Below, piece by piece: positions 17,845-27,423 of a stretch of DNA of 64,000 nucleotides (positions within the stretch are counted from its first letter, which is position 1; every line of letters begins with the position of its first letter). The DNA is from Streptomyces sp. 846.5 (GTDB lineage: Bacteria; Actinomycetota; Actinomycetes; Streptomycetales; Streptomycetaceae): positions 2,520,001-2,584,000 of the forward strand of contig NZ_SOBN01000001.1 of assembly GCF_004365705.1 (NCBI RefSeq), in the 5' to 3' direction. Below the pieces are notes generated by a model. The model made no database searches and was not told the DNA's origin. It saw only the letters and a program-made list of their open reading frames with translations. A program made the translations under genes and the position numbers.

Positions 17845-19251
17845 ATGACCGACATCCTGAGCCGTCCGCCCGAGGACCGCGTCGCACTCGCGAAGGCCCC
17901 CCTGGCCGACGAACCCCAGAAGCTGAAGCGCTCCATCGGCGTCGTCGGCGGGACCCTGCTGACGCTGTCGTGCGTGACCCCCGCCTCCTCGCTGTTCGTG
18001 CTGGTGCCCGCCTCCTTCGCCAGCCTCGGAACCGGGACCGCGCTCACGCTGCTGATCGCCATGGTCCTCTGCGTCGGCGTGGCCTGGTGTTACTCGGAGC
18101 TCGGCACGCTGATCCCCAGCGCCGGCGGCGAGTACGCGATGGCCGGGCACACCGTGGGCCGCTTCGCCGGGTGGCTGGCGTTCATCCAGGCGCTGATCGT
18201 GGTCATGATCGTGCCGCCGATCATCGCCCTGGGCACCGCCGAGTACCTGGCACCGTTCATCCATGTCGACCCCAAGGTGATGGGCGCTCTGGTGATGCTG
18301 GCCGCGACCCTGGTCGGCCTGCTGGACCTGCGCGCCAACGCCTGGATCACCGGCATCTTCCTCTGCCTGGAGGTCGCCGCGGCCTCGCTGGTCGCCGTGC
18401 TCGGCTTCGCCCACGCGAACCGCCCGGCCTCGGTGCTGATCCACCCCCACCTCCCCGGCGGCGCCGTCGGCACCGGCACGATCATCGTCGGTCTGGCCGC
18501 CGCGCTGTTCATCACCCAGGGCTTCTCCACCGCCGTCTACCTGGCCGAGGAGATGGACCGCCCGCAGCGCACCGTCCCCCGCACGGTGATGTGGACGCTG
18601 GTCATCGGCTCCGCCGTGATCCTGATCCCGGTCATCGCCATCACCCTGGGCGCGCCCAGCCTCAAGGCCCTGGCCGACGGGGACATCAGCGGCATGGTGA
18701 CCGCCTGGACCAACTCGACGGTCGGCAACATCGTCAGCCTCTGCGTCGCCCTGGCCATCATCAACGCCGCCATCGTCATGGTGATCCAGAACTCCCGGGT
18801 GCTCTATGCCTCCGCCCGTGACAAGGCCTGGCCGGAGCCGGCCAACCGCGCCTTCGCCACCATCAGCACCCGCTTCGGCGCCCCCTGGGTGGCCACCCTC
18901 GCGGTCGGCGTCCCCGGCGCCGTGCTCTGCTTCGTCAACCTGAGCACCCTGAGCCTGGTCACCGGGGTGGCCGTGACCCTGCTCTACGGTTTCGTCGCCG
19001 TCGCGGCGCTGGGCGCCCGACGCGGAAAGCACAAGGAGTCCGGGGCCTGGCGGATGCCGGCCTGGCCGGTCGTGCCGGTGGTCATCCTGGCGGTGCTCGG
19101 CTACGTCATGCTGCAGCAGAGCGCCGAGGCCCTGTGGATCACCGGTGGCATCACCGCCGCCGCCGCTCTGTACTGGGTGTTCTACCTCCGGCCGCGGCCG
19201 GAGAGCCGCTGGGTGATCACCGTTCCGGAGGACGAGAAGTCCGCCGTCTGA
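17845..19251 (+). CDS. APC-superfamily amino acid permease
   Basis: This 468-residue inner-membrane transporter has about twelve hydrophobic helices. It has typical amino acid/polyamine/organocation family features: a first-helix GGTLLTLSCVTPASSLF segment and SAGGEYAMAGHTVGRFAGW near residues 90-110. I chose the ATG at 17845 because the N-terminus MTDILSRPPEDR suits the family and GGAA lies just upstream. It sits between eccC and mycP inside the type VII locus, and is convergent with mycP. The substrate cannot be told from sequence. The AT-rich promoter region suggests a separate history from the secretion genes. Confidence 0.87.
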   Translation: MTDILSRPPEDRVALAKAPLADEPQKLKRSIGVVGGTLLTLSCVTPASSLFVLVPASFASLGTGTALTLLIAMVLCVGVAWCYSELGTLIPSAGGEYAMAGHTVGRFAGWLAFIQALIVVMIVPPIIALGTAEYLAPFIHVDPKVMGALVMLAATLVGLLDLRANAWITGIFLCLEVAAASLVAVLGFAHANRPASVLIHPHLPGGAVGTGTIIVGLAAALFITQGFSTAVYLAEEMDRPQRTVPRTVMWTLVIGSAVILIPVIAITLGAPSLKALADGDISGMVTAWTNSTVGNIVSLCVALAIINAAIVMVIQNSRVLYASARDKAWPEPANRAFATISTRFGAPWVATLAVGVPGAVLCFVNLSTLSLVTGVAVTLLYGFVAVAALGARRGKHKESGAWRMPAWPVVPVVILAVLGYVMLQQSAEALWITGGITAAAALYWVFYLRPRPESRWVITVPEDEKSAV

Positions 19252-19272
19252 TCTCCGGCCCCAGCTCGCCTC

Positions 19273-19312
19273 GCAGCGTCGCCGTACGGCTCAGTCCGTG
19301 CGGCGACGCTGC
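19273..19312. terminator. Bidirectional hairpin between permease and mycP
   Basis: Arms 19273-19289 and 19296-19312 pair over 17 bases with one mismatch and a 6-base loop. The right arm lies inside the last codons of mycP, so the hairpin can terminate both convergent genes. Confidence 0.75.
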
Positions 19313-20517
19313 ATGTCGCGGACAACCACGGCGGTGCCCGTGATCAGCAGGACCGCGAGCAGGCCGATGCCCAGGGTGTAGGCGGCGGTTCGACGGTCGC
19401 GGTCGGCCTGGGTCTCGCCGAGCGACATCGGCATCGGCTGCAGCGGCGCGGCCGAGGTCCTGCTGTGGACCGTGGGCACGGCGGCGGACTCCGGCGGGGA
19501 GTCGTCGGAGAGGGCCGCGACCGGGTCGACCACGCCCCAGCCGATGAAGTCGTTGCGGCCGGCGTCGGTGCGCTGCGCAGTCTGCTCGATCCGGGCGATG
19601 ATCTGCGCCGACGTCCAGTTCGGGTACTTCTGCTTGAGCAGGGCCGCGACGGCGGCCGCGTACGGAGCGGCGAAGCTGGTGCCCGAGTCGACGCACTGGC
19701 CGCCCTTGGGCACGGTGGAGACCATGTCCACGCCCGGTGCGGCGACCTGCACCGAGCGGCCGGTCTCGGAGAAGCCGTCGGCACGCTCGTTGTCCCGGTC
19801 CGAGGCGCCCACGCCGAGCACCCCGGGGAAGGAGGCCGGATAGGTCGGGTCTGGGAGGTTCTCGTTGCCGGCCGCCGCGACCACCACGACCCGGTGCCGG
19901 ATCGCATTGGCGATGGCGACGCCCAGGGCTCCGCTCTCCGGCTGGTAGACCGGCTTCCCGTTGGAGGAGACGTCCTGCGAGATGTTGATGACGCCGGCGC
20001 CCTTGGCCACGGCCTCGTCGACGGCCTTGGCCATGTTCTTGATGTCGCCGCCGCCGCCCTGGCCGTCGTTCTGGCGCAGCGACAGGATGGTGGCGTCCTT
20101 GGCCAGGCCGACGAACCCGGTGCCCCCGGTCGGACGGGCCGCGATGATGCCGGCCACCATGGTGCCGTGCCCGACGGTGTCGGTGAGCGCCGTGCCCTTG
20201 TCGTTCGTCAGATAGCTGGTCCCCGCGATCACCGCGCCGCTGAGCTGCGGGTTGGTGTCGTCGACGCCGGTGTCTATCACGGCCACGGTCACCCCCTTGC
20301 CGGTGGCGTAGCGCCACAGCTGCGACAGCAGGACCCGCTGCAGCGACCAGGGCTCGCCGGGGATGTTCCCGGACGGGAAGACGCACTGGCCGTCGGAGGC
20401 GAGCGCCGTGCGCGGGGGATGCGTGAGAGCCAGTGCGGGGCCCGGCGCAGTGACCGTCAGCGCGGCCGCGACGGCCAGTGCCGGGAGCGCACGGCGACGG
20501 TGGTGGTGCCTGCTCAC
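19291..20517 (-). CDS. mycP: Type VII secretion mycosin (subtilisin-like protease)
   Basis: This 408-residue S8 serine protease is the membrane-anchored ESX mycosin. An Arg/His-rich signal peptide (residues 1 to about 30) is followed by the protease domain with catalytic Asp82 (VIDTGVD), His117 (GHGTMVAG) and Ser281 (GTSFAAP). A single C-terminal helix (about 375-398) ends in RDMQRRRTD. I chose the GTG start because it gives the signal peptide directly after a GGGGGA site; a longer open frame extends far upstream through the Esx gene region. It is the last gene of the eccB-esx-esx-mycP unit. Confidence 0.93.
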   Translation of the reverse strand: MSRHHHRRRALPALAVAAALTVTAPGPALALTHPPRTALASDGQCVFPSGNIPGEPWSLQRVLLSQLWRYATGKGVTVAVIDTGVDDTNPQLSGAVIAGTSYLTNDKGTALTDTVGHGTMVAGIIAARPTGGTGFVGLAKDATILSLRQNDGQGGGGDIKNMAKAVDEAVAKGAGVINISQDVSSNGKPVYQPESGALGVAIANAIRHRVVVVAAAGNENLPDPTYPASFPGVLGVGASDRDNERADGFSETGRSVQVAAPGVDMVSTVPKGGQCVDSGTSFAAPYAAAVAALLKQKYPNWTSAQIIARIEQTAQRTDAGRNDFIGWGVVDPVAALSDDSPPESAAVPTVHSRTSAAPLQPMPMSLGETQADRDRRTAAYTLGIGLLAVLLITGTAVVVRDMQRRRTD

Positions 20518-20624
20518 TGCTGTTCGATCCCCCGCGGTGTCCGTGGTCCAAAGGGCGTCGGGAACAACGCGCCGTGCCGGGCCCCGCTCACGCGGACCCG
20601 GCACGGCGACGGCGACGTCGGCCC

Positions 20625-20924
20625 TCAGCCCCAGATGGTGGCGTTCTTGTTCTCGGTCGCCTGGTAGTTCTGCGCGGCGCTGTCGAGCGCGGCGGCGATC
20701 TGGGTCAGCACGGTGTGCAGGTCGGTGGCGGAGGAGTTCCACTCCGCCTGGCGGGCCTGGTAGCCCTCCTGCGCCTTGCCCTCCCAGCTCTGGGCGATCC
20801 GGGAGACGCCGGCCTGCAGGTCGTCGAGCTGCGACTGGACCCGGGCGGCGGTGCTGCGAACCTCTTCGGCGGCGTTCGAAATGGTGGAGAAGCTGACCAG
20901 GATGTGGCCGTCGGTGCCGGACAT
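20625..20924 (-). CDS. WXG100 family type VII substrate (second Esx gene)
   Basis: This 99-residue ESAT-6-like protein is predicted to form a helical hairpin and to dimerise with the neighbouring Esx protein for export. The turn motif is WEG at 47-49. The C-terminus has YQATE (87-91), which fits the YxxxD/E export signal. An ATG twelve bases further upstream would add MGDI; the chosen ATG has GGGGGA just in front, although the spacing is short. It lies 54 bp downstream of the other Esx gene and 107 bp upstream of mycP. Confidence 0.9.
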   Translation of the reverse strand: MSGTDGHILVSFSTISNAAEEVRSTAARVQSQLDDLQAGVSRIAQSWEGKAQEGYQARQAEWNSSATDLHTVLTQIAAALDSAAQNYQATENKNATIWG

Positions 20925-20978
20925 GATGTCCCCCATTCTTCAAGCAGTAGAGCAGGCAGGTGAGTTGGTACGGCCGGA

Positions 20979-21290
20979 TCAGCCGAGAGCGGAGGCGATC
21001 TTGCTCATCGAGGACTGCTGCTCCTGCTCGGTGCCCGAGTACTGCGCCGAGGTCGCGTCGATGGCTTCCTTGATCTCGTTGAGCACCTTGTTGAGCTTGG
21101 CCGCGTCCTGGTTCCACTTCGCCTGAAGCGTGTTGTACGACTGCGCGGCGGAGCCCTGCCACCCCGAGGTGATGGAGCTGACGAGGCTCTCGAGCCGGCT
21201 GAGCTCGGCCTGGATCTGCGCGTTGACGTCGGAGATGCGGCTCGAAAAAGCCCGCATCTCATCGGCGGTAGTCCTGAACTGACCCGACAT
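20979..21290 (-). CDS. WXG100 family type VII substrate (first Esx gene)
   Basis: This 103-residue WXG100 protein has WQG at 44-46 between two predicted helices and YSGTE at 84-88, again matching the YxxxD/E export signal. GGGGGA lies eight bases before the ATG. It is the first of the tandem esx pair and follows eccB. In Streptomyces such pairs (EsxA/EsxB) are secreted by the ESX system and have been linked to development. Which of the two corresponds to EsxA is not clear from sequence alone. Confidence 0.9.
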   Translation of the reverse strand: MSGQFRTTADEMRAFSSRISDVNAQIQAELSRLESLVSSITSGWQGSAAQSYNTLQAKWNQDAAKLNKVLNEIKEAIDATSAQYSGTEQEQQSSMSKIASALG

Positions 21291-21513
21291 GTACACCGTC
21301 CCCCATGAGACAGACCAACGAGACCGGGCACCCTTTCGGGCGCCGGCGGCCGACACCACTGCAGTGATGTCCCACAGCACTCTAGCTGTCATGTGCAACG
21401 CCCCCAACACCGGGCTGTGGACAACTTTCCCGCCCGGCGCCAGCGGTACGAACACGCACCGCCCCTGCCTGCACGGACGCAGCCACCCGGGCCGCACCGG
21501 CACTGACGGGACG

Positions 21514-23019
21514 TCAGGAGCCCTGCTGCTGGCCCGCCGCCGCCGAGGTGAGTGCCGGGCCCGCCGAGAGCAGCCCGGTCCACGCCGCCGGGACCGGCAG
21601 CGGCGTGACCCCGCCGTAGCCCAACCGGGCCTGGGTGTTGTCCTGCTGCTGGCCGGTCTGGGAGGAGCCGGTGGAACCGCTGCCCGCCGCGGCCGAGGCA
21701 CCGGCGGAAGGGCTGCTGCCGTCGGTGTTGAGCTGCACCGGGTAGCGCAGACCGGTGTCCGTCAGCAGGCTGACCGTGCCGGAGGTGGTGCTCACCCCGG
21801 TGACCGAACGGAACAGCAGCCCGGTGCCGGGGGTGACGTAGACGCCCGCCGTTCCCGACGAACTGTCGACCGGGTACCCGGAGCCGGTCCACAGGCCCAG
21901 CACCGGGACACCGGACGCCGTCGTGGAGCCCGTGTAGACACTGCACGACACCGGGGAGGCAGAGGTGTTCACCTGGCTCACGGACCCCTTCGGCCAGTCC
22001 TTGCCCTGCTCGAACGGCGCCTTGTCGTTGGCCCCGGCCACCGCGGCCGCGGACATCACGGTCTCCGTGGTCTGCTGCTCATGCATCAGTGCCTGGACCA
22101 GACCGTCGGTGAAGTCGGACATCGGATGGACGCCGTCCTTCAGCACCACGTAGTGCAGGTAGGAGCCGTTGCCCGCGGACACCTTGAAGGTGTCGCCCAC
22201 GTGGAAGTCGTGCCCGAGGAAGTTCACCGATTCGCCGAAGTTCGGGATGTCCGACCTGGGGTTGCTGATCGGGTCGCCGATCCGCAGAGTGGCCAGCCAG
22301 TCCTTGGTCACGGTCTGCGGCTGGCCGACGGTGGCCCCGAAGGCGGCCGTGGCCAGCAGTGCGGCCTGCCCGTTGTCCGCGGTCAACTGGTGCGCCGTGC
22401 CGGTCGAGTCGACCAGGTAGGTGCCACTGGGAGCCTGCACATAGGCGGCATGGCCGGCGTCGACCCGGCCCGCCCCGGAGACCTTGGCCGCGTCCGGTCC
22501 GCCCAGGACGAACAGCTTCTGGTCGGTGGTGTTCTGCCCGCCGGAGGCGGGACGCTCGCAGTCGGCCCAGGCCTTCGCCGTGCCCGCGTCCTTGGCCGTC
22601 GGCAGGCTGTCGGGCGCGTAGGGGATGCCCACGGTCGGGGCGTGCGGAACCTTGCCCGAGTTGAGGACCTTGTCGTCGACCTCCTCCACCGTGGAACCGG
22701 CCGTCAGCAGCAGCCGTGCCGAGGCGATGTTCAGCACCGGGTGCAGCTTGTGATCGATCATCACGTAGCGGGTGGTGGTCTCCTTGTCCACGATCACCGC
22801 GTTGGCGGTGTCCCAGTGCAGCGGCGCGGACGGCTTGATCATGCCGTAGGCGCCGAACCCGGCCACGGCCACCGCCCCCACGATCAGACCGGGCACCACC
22901 GCACGCCTGGGCTTGGGAGCGTCCTCCTCGTTGCCCCCGCCGGAGGGCTGGAGGAAGGCCGCGACGGTCCGCCTCCGTGAGAAGGTGTAGGCGCTCAGTT
23001 CGTTCCGGCGTGACGCCAT
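21514..23019 (-). CDS. eccB: Type VII secretion protein EccB
   Basis: This 501-residue protein has a short cytosolic N-terminus (MASRRNELSAYTFSRRRTVAAF, typical EccB), one membrane helix at about 41-60, and a large extracytoplasmic domain that matches the EccB repeat-containing fold. The tail (about 465-501) is Ser/Gly/Gln-rich. The ATG is preceded by GGGGAG. It is divergent from eccE across a 167-bp gap with a perfect palindrome. It heads the unit eccB-esx-esx-mycP. Confidence 0.93.
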   Translation of the reverse strand: MASRRNELSAYTFSRRRTVAAFLQPSGGGNEEDAPKPRRAVVPGLIVGAVAVAGFGAYGMIKPSAPLHWDTANAVIVDKETTTRYVMIDHKLHPVLNIASARLLLTAGSTVEEVDDKVLNSGKVPHAPTVGIPYAPDSLPTAKDAGTAKAWADCERPASGGQNTTDQKLFVLGGPDAAKVSGAGRVDAGHAAYVQAPSGTYLVDSTGTAHQLTADNGQAALLATAAFGATVGQPQTVTKDWLATLRIGDPISNPRSDIPNFGESVNFLGHDFHVGDTFKVSAGNGSYLHYVVLKDGVHPMSDFTDGLVQALMHEQQTTETVMSAAAVAGANDKAPFEQGKDWPKGSVSQVNTSASPVSCSVYTGSTTASGVPVLGLWTGSGYPVDSSSGTAGVYVTPGTGLLFRSVTGVSTTSGTVSLLTDTGLRYPVQLNTDGSSPSAGASAAAGSGSTGSSQTGQQQDNTQARLGYGGVTPLPVPAAWTGLLSAGPALTSAAAGQQQGS

Positions 23020-23104
23020 GCTGTCGACTCTCCCCGTCCCAGTTCTCCGACTCCGAGGTGCCCCGATTTCCGGGGCGACCCCGCGCCCGCGCGCGGACCC
23101 TACG

Positions 23105-23122
23105 TACCGTACGGGTACGGTA
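23105..23122. promoter_or_regulatory. Perfect 18-bp palindrome between eccB and eccE
   Basis: TACCGTAC-GG-GTACGGTA has two perfect 8-bp half-sites around a 2-bp centre. It lies 86 bp upstream of eccB and 82 bp upstream of eccE, almost midway. It looks like the operator of a dimeric regulator that could control both T7SS units. No regulator gene is adjacent. Confidence 0.55.
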
Positions 23123-23186
23123 TTGCGATCAGCCAACCGGCCGCCCGTTGCGCCGTGCCGTCCGTCCAGAAAGGTTGACCCGGGGG

Positions 23187-24545
23187 ATGTCCAGCCAGAC
23201 CGCACCACCGCGCGTCCAGCGACCCGAAGGGCCGTCGGACTCGCCCGGCGCGAGCGCCTACGCGGCCCGCCGCACGGCTCCGGTCCAGCCGGTGCCGCGC
23301 CCCCGGCCGGGGCGGCTCGGGCCGCTGCGGCTGCCGCAGCTGGTCCTGTTCGAGATCGCCGCGGTGCTGGTCGCGTTGGGCCTCGGCGGCGGGATGAAGG
23401 TGCTGGTCCCGTGCGGATCGGTGGCCCTGGTCCTGGTGCTGCTGGCGCTGGTGCGCCGGCACGGACTCACCCCCGCCGAGATGATGCGCGCCCGGTCCGG
23501 TCTGCGGGCCCGGCAGCGCAGGGCCCGGGCGGACGCGGCCGAGGCCGCGACGCCGGCCGTCGAGCTGAACCCGGCGCTCGCCCCGGTGCTGGAGTGCGAG
23601 CCCGCACTGCGGACCGTGCAGCACACCGTGCAGGTGGAGGGCAGTGCGACCACCGGCCGTCGGGACCGGCGCGAGATCGGCATGATCGGTGACGGGACCT
23701 TCCTCACCGCGGTCATCCAGGTCGAGGCGATGGACGATCCGCTGCGTCCGGTCCGCGGCGCGCACGCCGGGCTGCCGCTGGATCTGCTGGCCGACGGACT
23801 CCAGGTCGACGACGTGACCCTGGACGCGGTCCAGGTCGTCCAGTACAGCCAGCCCGCCCCCGCGCCGCACCTGCCCGAACAGGCGCTGGCCGCCCGCGGC
23901 TACCGCGAACTGCCGGACGGCGCCACCACTCCGGGCCTGCGGATGACCTGGGTCGCGGTACGGCTGGACCCCGAGCTGTGCCGCACCGCCGTGGCCGCCC
24001 GCGGCGGCGGCGAGGCCGGCGCCCGCAAGGCGCTGCAGCGCGCCACCGACCAGCTGGCCAGCCGACTGGTGGGGGCCGGCCTGCGGGCGACGGTGCTCGA
24101 CGCGAGCGGCGTCGTCGCCGCCGTCTCCACCGCGACCTGCGCCAGCCCGCTGCGCACCAACGCATCGGCCACCGGCGGCCGCCGCACCTCGGAGACCGCC
24201 AAGGCCTGGCGCTGCGACGACCGCTGGCACACCACCTACTGGATCGGCCAGTGGCCCAGGCTCGCCGCCGCGGGGACCGGTGCGGGCTCCGCCGAGCTGG
24301 TCAACCTGCTCACCGGGATGCCCGGGCTGGGCAGCAGCTTCGGCCTGACGCTGCGTCAGGCCGGCACCGGCGCCGTCGCGCTGAGCGGACACGTCCGGGT
24401 GACCGCGCGCGGTGAGGGCGACCTCGATCAGGTGACCCGTCAGTTGGAGGCGCGGGCCAGGAGCGCCGGGGTCGGACTGGTCCGGCTCGACCACGAGCAG
24501 GTGCCGGGCGTGCTGGCGACGCTGCCGCTGGGCGGCACACGGTGA
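23187..24545 (+). CDS. eccE: Type VII secretion protein EccE
   Basis: This 452-residue membrane protein has a Pro/Arg-rich N-terminus, two membrane helices (about residues 50-88) and a cytosolic C-terminal domain with the EccE-type mixed fold. It is assigned to EccE from this topology, length and place in the locus; EccE sequences diverge strongly. The ATG follows directly after GGGGG, and AAAGG lies further upstream. Its stop codon overlaps a GTG of the next frame (GTGA), suggesting coupling. Confidence 0.82.
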   Translation: MSSQTAPPRVQRPEGPSDSPGASAYAARRTAPVQPVPRPRPGRLGPLRLPQLVLFEIAAVLVALGLGGGMKVLVPCGSVALVLVLLALVRRHGLTPAEMMRARSGLRARQRRARADAAEAATPAVELNPALAPVLECEPALRTVQHTVQVEGSATTGRRDRREIGMIGDGTFLTAVIQVEAMDDPLRPVRGAHAGLPLDLLADGLQVDDVTLDAVQVVQYSQPAPAPHLPEQALAARGYRELPDGATTPGLRMTWVAVRLDPELCRTAVAARGGGEAGARKALQRATDQLASRLVGAGLRATVLDASGVVAAVSTATCASPLRTNASATGGRRTSETAKAWRCDDRWHTTYWIGQWPRLAAAGTGAGSAELVNLLTGMPGLGSSFGLTLRQAGTGAVALSGHVRVTARGEGDLDQVTRQLEARARSAGVGLVRLDHEQVPGVLATLPLGGTR

Positions 24546-24559
24546 GGGGAGCGGGCACG

Positions 24560-25297
24560 GTGACCACGGTGGAGGCAGGCGGCACGGGCAGCCGACGGGT
24601 GCTGCCCGGCTTCGGCCTGCGCGGACCGCGACGGGACCAGCATGTGCTGAGCCGGGAGCAGTTGTCCGCGCTGACGCTGCCGGTCGGCGACGACGGGGTG
24701 GTGATCGGTGTGGACGGCACCGGCGCCCCCGCGGTGATCGGTCTGTTCCGGCCCAGCGCCTACGAGGTGATCCTGGTCGGCGGGGTGTGGACGGCGCAGC
24801 TGATCGCCCTGCGGGCGGCCGCGACCGGGGCGCGCGTCGCCGTGGAGACCGCCCGGCACCAGACCTGGGCGTCGGTTGCGCAGGCCGCCGGCGGCGGCCA
24901 GCCCTGCGTCACGGTGCACCCGGTGGGCCGGATCGGTCCGCAGGGCGCGTCCGTCGCGGCCCCGGTGCTGGTGGTACGGGACTGCGGCGCCCGGCCGCCC
25001 CGGAGCCGGCTCTCGGCCGGTCCCTGGCAGACCACGCTGACCCTGCTGCCCTTCCTCGGGCCGGGCGCGGAACGGCTGTTGGCCGCCGCGGACCTGGTCG
25101 GCGTCCAGCGGGTCGCCCCGCAGGAGGCGACCCTGGCCGGGCAGGTGCTGGAGCTGCCGCCGGGCGAGGTCGACGCGCTCTCCACGCTCGGCGACGGAGT
25201 GACCCTCTGGGGCAACCGCAGGCGCCGGGTGTTCGTGATGAGCGGACCGACCGGCGCCGAGGCCCAGTTGCTGGGGCAGGCTCGACGCGTGGACTGA
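24560..25297 (+). CDS. Conserved ESX-locus protein of unknown function
   Basis: This roughly 245-residue protein has no membrane helix or clear catalytic motif. It contains an FGLRGPRR segment near the N-terminus and repeated Ala/Gly/Leu-rich strands. Its position directly behind eccE suggests a role in the type VII system. I chose the GTG at 24560 because GGGGAG lies eight bases upstream. An in-frame GTG at 24542 overlaps the eccE stop codon and is a real alternative. It is followed after 87 bp by the EspI-like ATPase gene. Confidence 0.75.
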   Translation: MTTVEAGGTGSRRVLPGFGLRGPRRDQHVLSREQLSALTLPVGDDGVVIGVDGTGAPAVIGLFRPSAYEVILVGGVWTAQLIALRAAATGARVAVETARHQTWASVAQAAGGGQPCVTVHPVGRIGPQGASVAAPVLVVRDCGARPPRSRLSAGPWQTTLTLLPFLGPGAERLLAAADLVGVQRVAPQEATLAGQVLELPPGEVDALSTLGDGVTLWGNRRRRVFVMSGPTGAEAQLLGQARRVD

Positions 25298-25384
25298 GCC
25301 GGTGACCGGCGCAAGGGGGCCTGTCAGGGGCATTCGCTGGTTGACTACGCTGGTGTACCACGGAGGCGAACGAGAGGGACAGCA

Positions 25385-27367
25385 GTGACGAGCGATCGCG
25401 ACGGCGTCTATGTCGGCGACCATGCGCCGGACGAAGACGAGGAGTGGTCGGACGCGCCCGAATACACGCCTCCGGCCTGGTACACCCAGAACGCGCAGCA
25501 GGTGGGACCGGCGCAGCCGGCTGTGCCCGAGCCCCAGCCGCCCGCGCCGTTCGTGCCCGCACAGGCGTACCAGCCGGTACAGACGCCAGCCCTTGGCGTG
25601 ACGGCTCCGACGGCGCCGGAAGCGGAACCCGAGGCTGCGCCGCAGGCGGAGCCCGAGCCGGCGCCCGAGTCGGCGGACGTCGTTCCGGTCGGCGCCGACC
25701 TGCGCAAGCAGGCCGTCCCCGAGCCGGAAGCGCCAGAAGCACAGGAAGCAGAGGCGGAGCCGCAGCAGCAGGCCGCCGACTCGGCGCCGGTGACACCCGA
25801 GCTGGAGCCCGAGGCCGTGGCTCCCGTCGCAGAGCCACCGGCCCCGCCGCAGGCGTATCGCCCCGCCACCGGAGAGACCCAGCCGCCGCCCCCACCGGTG
25901 GCGCAGCAGCCCGCGCCCTGGCCGCAGCAGCAGCCGCCTCAGCAGCAGTGGGCGCCGCCCGCGCCGCCCCCGCAGGTGGAGCAGCAGCCGCAGTGGGCGC
26001 CGCCGCCGGTGCCGCCGACGCCGATCGCCGAGCAGCCCCAGCAGCCGTGGGCGCCGCCCGGTCCCCCGGCTCCCGAGCAGCAGTATCCGCAGCAGCAGCC
26101 TCCGCAGCCGTGGGCGCCCCCGCAGGGGGTCGATCCGCGCCAGGGCGGCTGGCCGCAGCAGCAGCCGGGGGCCGCCCCCGGCGCGCCGCTGGGCTACACC
26201 GCCGCCGTCGAGCTGTCCTCGGACCGCCTGTTGCGGAAGCAGCCCGAGGAGCGCCGCAACACCCCGCGCTTCCGCTTCGGCGGCAAGGCGGCGGAGGAGG
26301 AGCGTCAGCGCAAGCTGGCGATCATCCGCACTCCGGTGATGAGCTGCTACAAGATCGCGGTCATCAGCCTCAAGGGCGGCGTCGGCAAGACCACGACGAC
26401 CACCGCGCTGGGCGCGACGCTGGCCTCGGAGCGGCAGGACAAGGTCATCGCCGTCGACGCCAACCCCGACGCGGGGACGCTGGGTAGGCGGGTGCGCCGC
26501 GAGACCGGTGCCACCATCCGCGACCTGGTGACGGCGATCCCGCACCTCAGCAGCTACATGGACGTGCGCCGCTACACCTCGCAGGCGCCCAGCGGCCTGG
26601 AGATCCTGGCCAACGACGTCGACCCGGCCGTGTCCACGACCTTCAACGACGAGGACTACCGGCAGGTCATCGGCTTCCTGGGACGGCAGTACCCGATCGT
26701 GCTGACGGACTCGGGTACGGGTCTGCTCTACAGCGCAATGCGCGGCGTGCTGGACCTGGCGGACCAGCTGATCGTGGTCTCGACGCCCAGTGTGGACGGC
26801 GCCAGCAGCGCCAGCACCACCCTGGACTGGCTCTCCGCGCACGGCTACGCCGACCTGGTGCAGCGCAGCATCACGGTGGTCTCCGGGGTCCGCGAGACCT
26901 CGAAGATGATCAAGATCGACGACATCGTCGCCCACTTCCAGACCCGCTGCCGCGGCGTCGTCGTGGTGCCCTTCGACGAGCACCTCTCGGCGGGCGCCGA
27001 GGTCGACCTGTCCCGGATGCGGCCGAAGACCCGGGAGGCGTACTTCGACCTGGCGGCGATGGTGGCCGCGGACTTCCCGCGCACCCAGCCGCAGCCGCTG
27101 GGCTGGCCCGGCGGCCAGCAGGGCGCGCCGCCGCAGTACGGACAGCAGAACCCGTACGGACAGCCCCCCGCGCCGTACGGTCAGCCGCAGCAGCCGCCCG
27201 CACCACCGCAGCCGTACGCCCAGCAACCATATCCGGAGCAGTCGTACCCGCAGCAGCCGTACCCGGAGCAGGGGCCCTACCCCGCCGAGCAGCAGCCCTA
27301 CCCCGAGCCGCCGCCGCAGGGGTGGGCTCCGCCGCCGCCCGGCTACTACCCGCCGCAGGAGCAGTGA
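25385..27367 (+). CDS. EspI-like MinD/ParA-family ATPase of the ESX locus
   Basis: This 660-residue protein has three parts. Residues 1 to about 275 are Pro/Gln/Glu/Ala-rich and disordered. Residues about 320-570 form a MinD/ParA-type ATPase with the deviant Walker A KGGVGKT at 330-336 and [15 protein letters not shown] after it. The last 85 residues are Pro/Gln/Tyr-rich (PYGQ, PYPEQ repeats). Mycobacterial EspI has the same proline-rich plus MinD-like layout and acts as an ESX-1 regulator, so a regulatory or positioning role is inferred. The GTG start has GAGGGA five bases upstream. A bidirectional terminator follows. Confidence 0.85.
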   Translation: MTSDRDGVYVGDHAPDEDEEWSDAPEYTPPAWYTQNAQQVGPAQPAVPEPQPPAPFVPAQAYQPVQTPALGVTAPTAPEAEPEAAPQAEPEPAPESADVVPVGADLRKQAVPEPEAPEAQEAEAEPQQQAADSAPVTPELEPEAVAPVAEPPAPPQAYRPATGETQPPPPPVAQQPAPWPQQQPPQQQWAPPAPPPQVEQQPQWAPPPVPPTPIAEQPQQPWAPPGPPAPEQQYPQQQPPQPWAPPQGVDPRQGGWPQQQPGAAPGAPLGYTAAVELSSDRLLRKQPEERRNTPRFRFGGKAAEEERQRKLAIIRTPVMSCYKIAVISLKGGVGKTTTTTALGATLASERQDKVIAVDANPDAGTLGRRVRRETGATIRDLVTAIPHLSSYMDVRRYTSQAPSGLEILANDVDPAVSTTFNDEDYRQVIGFLGRQYPIVLTDSGTGLLYSAMRGVLDLADQLIVVSTPSVDGASSASTTLDWLSAHGYADLVQRSITVVSGVRETSKMIKIDDIVAHFQTRCRGVVVVPFDEHLSAGAEVDLSRMRPKTREAYFDLAAMVAADFPRTQPQPLGWPGGQQGAPPQYGQQNPYGQPPAPYGQPQQPPAPPQPYAQQPYPEQSYPQQPYPEQGPYPAEQQPYPEPPPQGWAPPPPGYYPPQEQ

Positions 27368-27375
27368 GCGATTGG

Positions 27376-27410
27376 GGGAGGGAGGCGCCCGGCCCGGGCA
27401 CCTCCCTCCC
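27376..27410. terminator. Bidirectional terminator between the ATPase gene and ribF
   Basis: GGGAGGGAGG (27376-27385) pairs with CCTCCCTCCC (27401-27410), and an inner GCCCG/CGGGC stem sits within it. It separates two convergent genes. Confidence 0.8.
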
Positions 27411-27423
27411 TCATGTGGGTCCG

